Source: Rhodospirillales bacterium (GTDB lineage: Bacteria; Pseudomonadota; Alphaproteobacteria; JAREAF01). Taken from it: a DNA stretch of 7,808 nucleotides. The stretch covers positions 1-7,808 of the forward strand of contig JAREAF010000217.1 in the NCBI GenBank assembly GCA_029240475.1, written 5' to 3'. A program made the translations under genes and the position numbers. The notes beneath the pieces were generated by a model that searched no databases, had not been told where the DNA came from, and was given only the letters and a program-made list of their open reading frames with translations. Positions 7,683 to 7,808 of the stretch are shown one piece after another. Each line of letters begins with the position of its first letter. The first letter of the stretch is position 1.

Positions 7683-7808
7683 ATGGCGACGAAGGTGAAA
7701 ACGAACAAGAAGGCAAGGTCCAAGGCGGCCCAGCGCAAGCGGCCGGCGGAGCGCAACCGCCCCGCCGCCTCGACGGCCCGCACGCGCGGCCCCGCCGGCA
7801 AGCGGCCG
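7683..7808 (+). CDS. N-terminus of a basic-tailed protein, probably CarD-family regulator (cut by window end)
   Basis: Only 42 codons are visible, open to the window edge, starting MATKVKTNKKARSKAAQ and continuing rich in Lys, Arg, Ala and Pro with no hydrophobic stretch. AGGG at 7672-7675 and GGA at 7678-7680 precede the ATG. No conserved domain is visible, so identity rests on context: many Alphaproteobacteria have a CarD-type, RNA-polymerase-binding regulator directly after fdxA, and its N-terminus is often such a low-complexity basic tail before the CarD/TRCF domain. A histone H1-like or other basic DNA-binding protein is the alternative. The real reading frame is supported by the start context; the product name is inference. 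Confidence 0.5.
   Translation, partial: MATKVKTNKKARSKAAQRKRPAERNRPAASTARTRGPAGKRP

Noticed and set aside
7502..7801. 99-codon minus-strand frame at the right end
   Set aside because: A hydrophobic run (FLFVFTFVAIF) looks like a membrane segment, but it is the reverse complement of the Lys-rich codons of the gene at 7683 and has no supporting start context.

Overview
The window is a GC-rich stretch of an alphaproteobacterial chromosome, probably Hyphomicrobiales (Rhizobiales) or a close relative. This rests on the look of the proteins, on the gene order SUV3-type RNA helicase / S4-domain protein / seven-iron ferredoxin / basic-tailed regulator, and on an extragenic palindrome of the CTCTCCCGC...GCGGGAGAG type that is frequent in that group. 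The genus cannot be told from this piece. All genes look chromosomal; I see no transposase, integrase, phage gene, tRNA, rRNA or CRISPR array.

Left part (1-2070). The 3' part of an aconitase gene (acnA) enters from the left edge. Its reading frame loses the expected family C-terminus near position 1184 and ends on an unrelated tail at 1255. It overlaps by four bases a gene for a secreted DUF1223 thioredoxin-fold protein. That gene converges on htpG, and only about 40 bp plus a perfect palindrome lie between them. The palindrome falls inside the htpG frame and supplies its last residues.

Middle part (2038-6846). htpG (Hsp90 chaperone) is on the minus strand. It is divergent from an operon on the plus strand made of a large SUV3/Mgs-like DExH RNA helicase and a small Hsp15-like S4 RNA-binding protein, joined by a GTGA stop/start overlap. 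The 145-bp divergent region holds, on each strand, a CTTG-N18-(7-mer) element. Each matches the alphaproteobacterial heat-shock sigma factor (RpoH) consensus at all but one -10 position. Chaperone, RNA helicase and ribosome-binding S4 protein may therefore form one heat-shock-linked locus; this is inference.

Right part (6847-7808). A 215-bp spacer with several GC-rich hairpins leads to fdxA, a seven-iron [3Fe-4S][4Fe-4S] ferredoxin with all ligand cysteines present. A 279-bp spacer with a possible terminator, a possible sigma-70-like promoter and a hairpin next to the ribosome binding site follows. The window ends in the Lys/Arg/Ala-rich N-terminus of a gene that by position is probably a CarD-family transcription regulator.

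Overall this is a conserved housekeeping and stress region. I do not see a clear new system. The points most worth a second look are the abnormal aconitase C-terminus, the paired RpoH-like promoters with a possibly leaderless helicase mRNA, and the repeat-derived end of HtpG.
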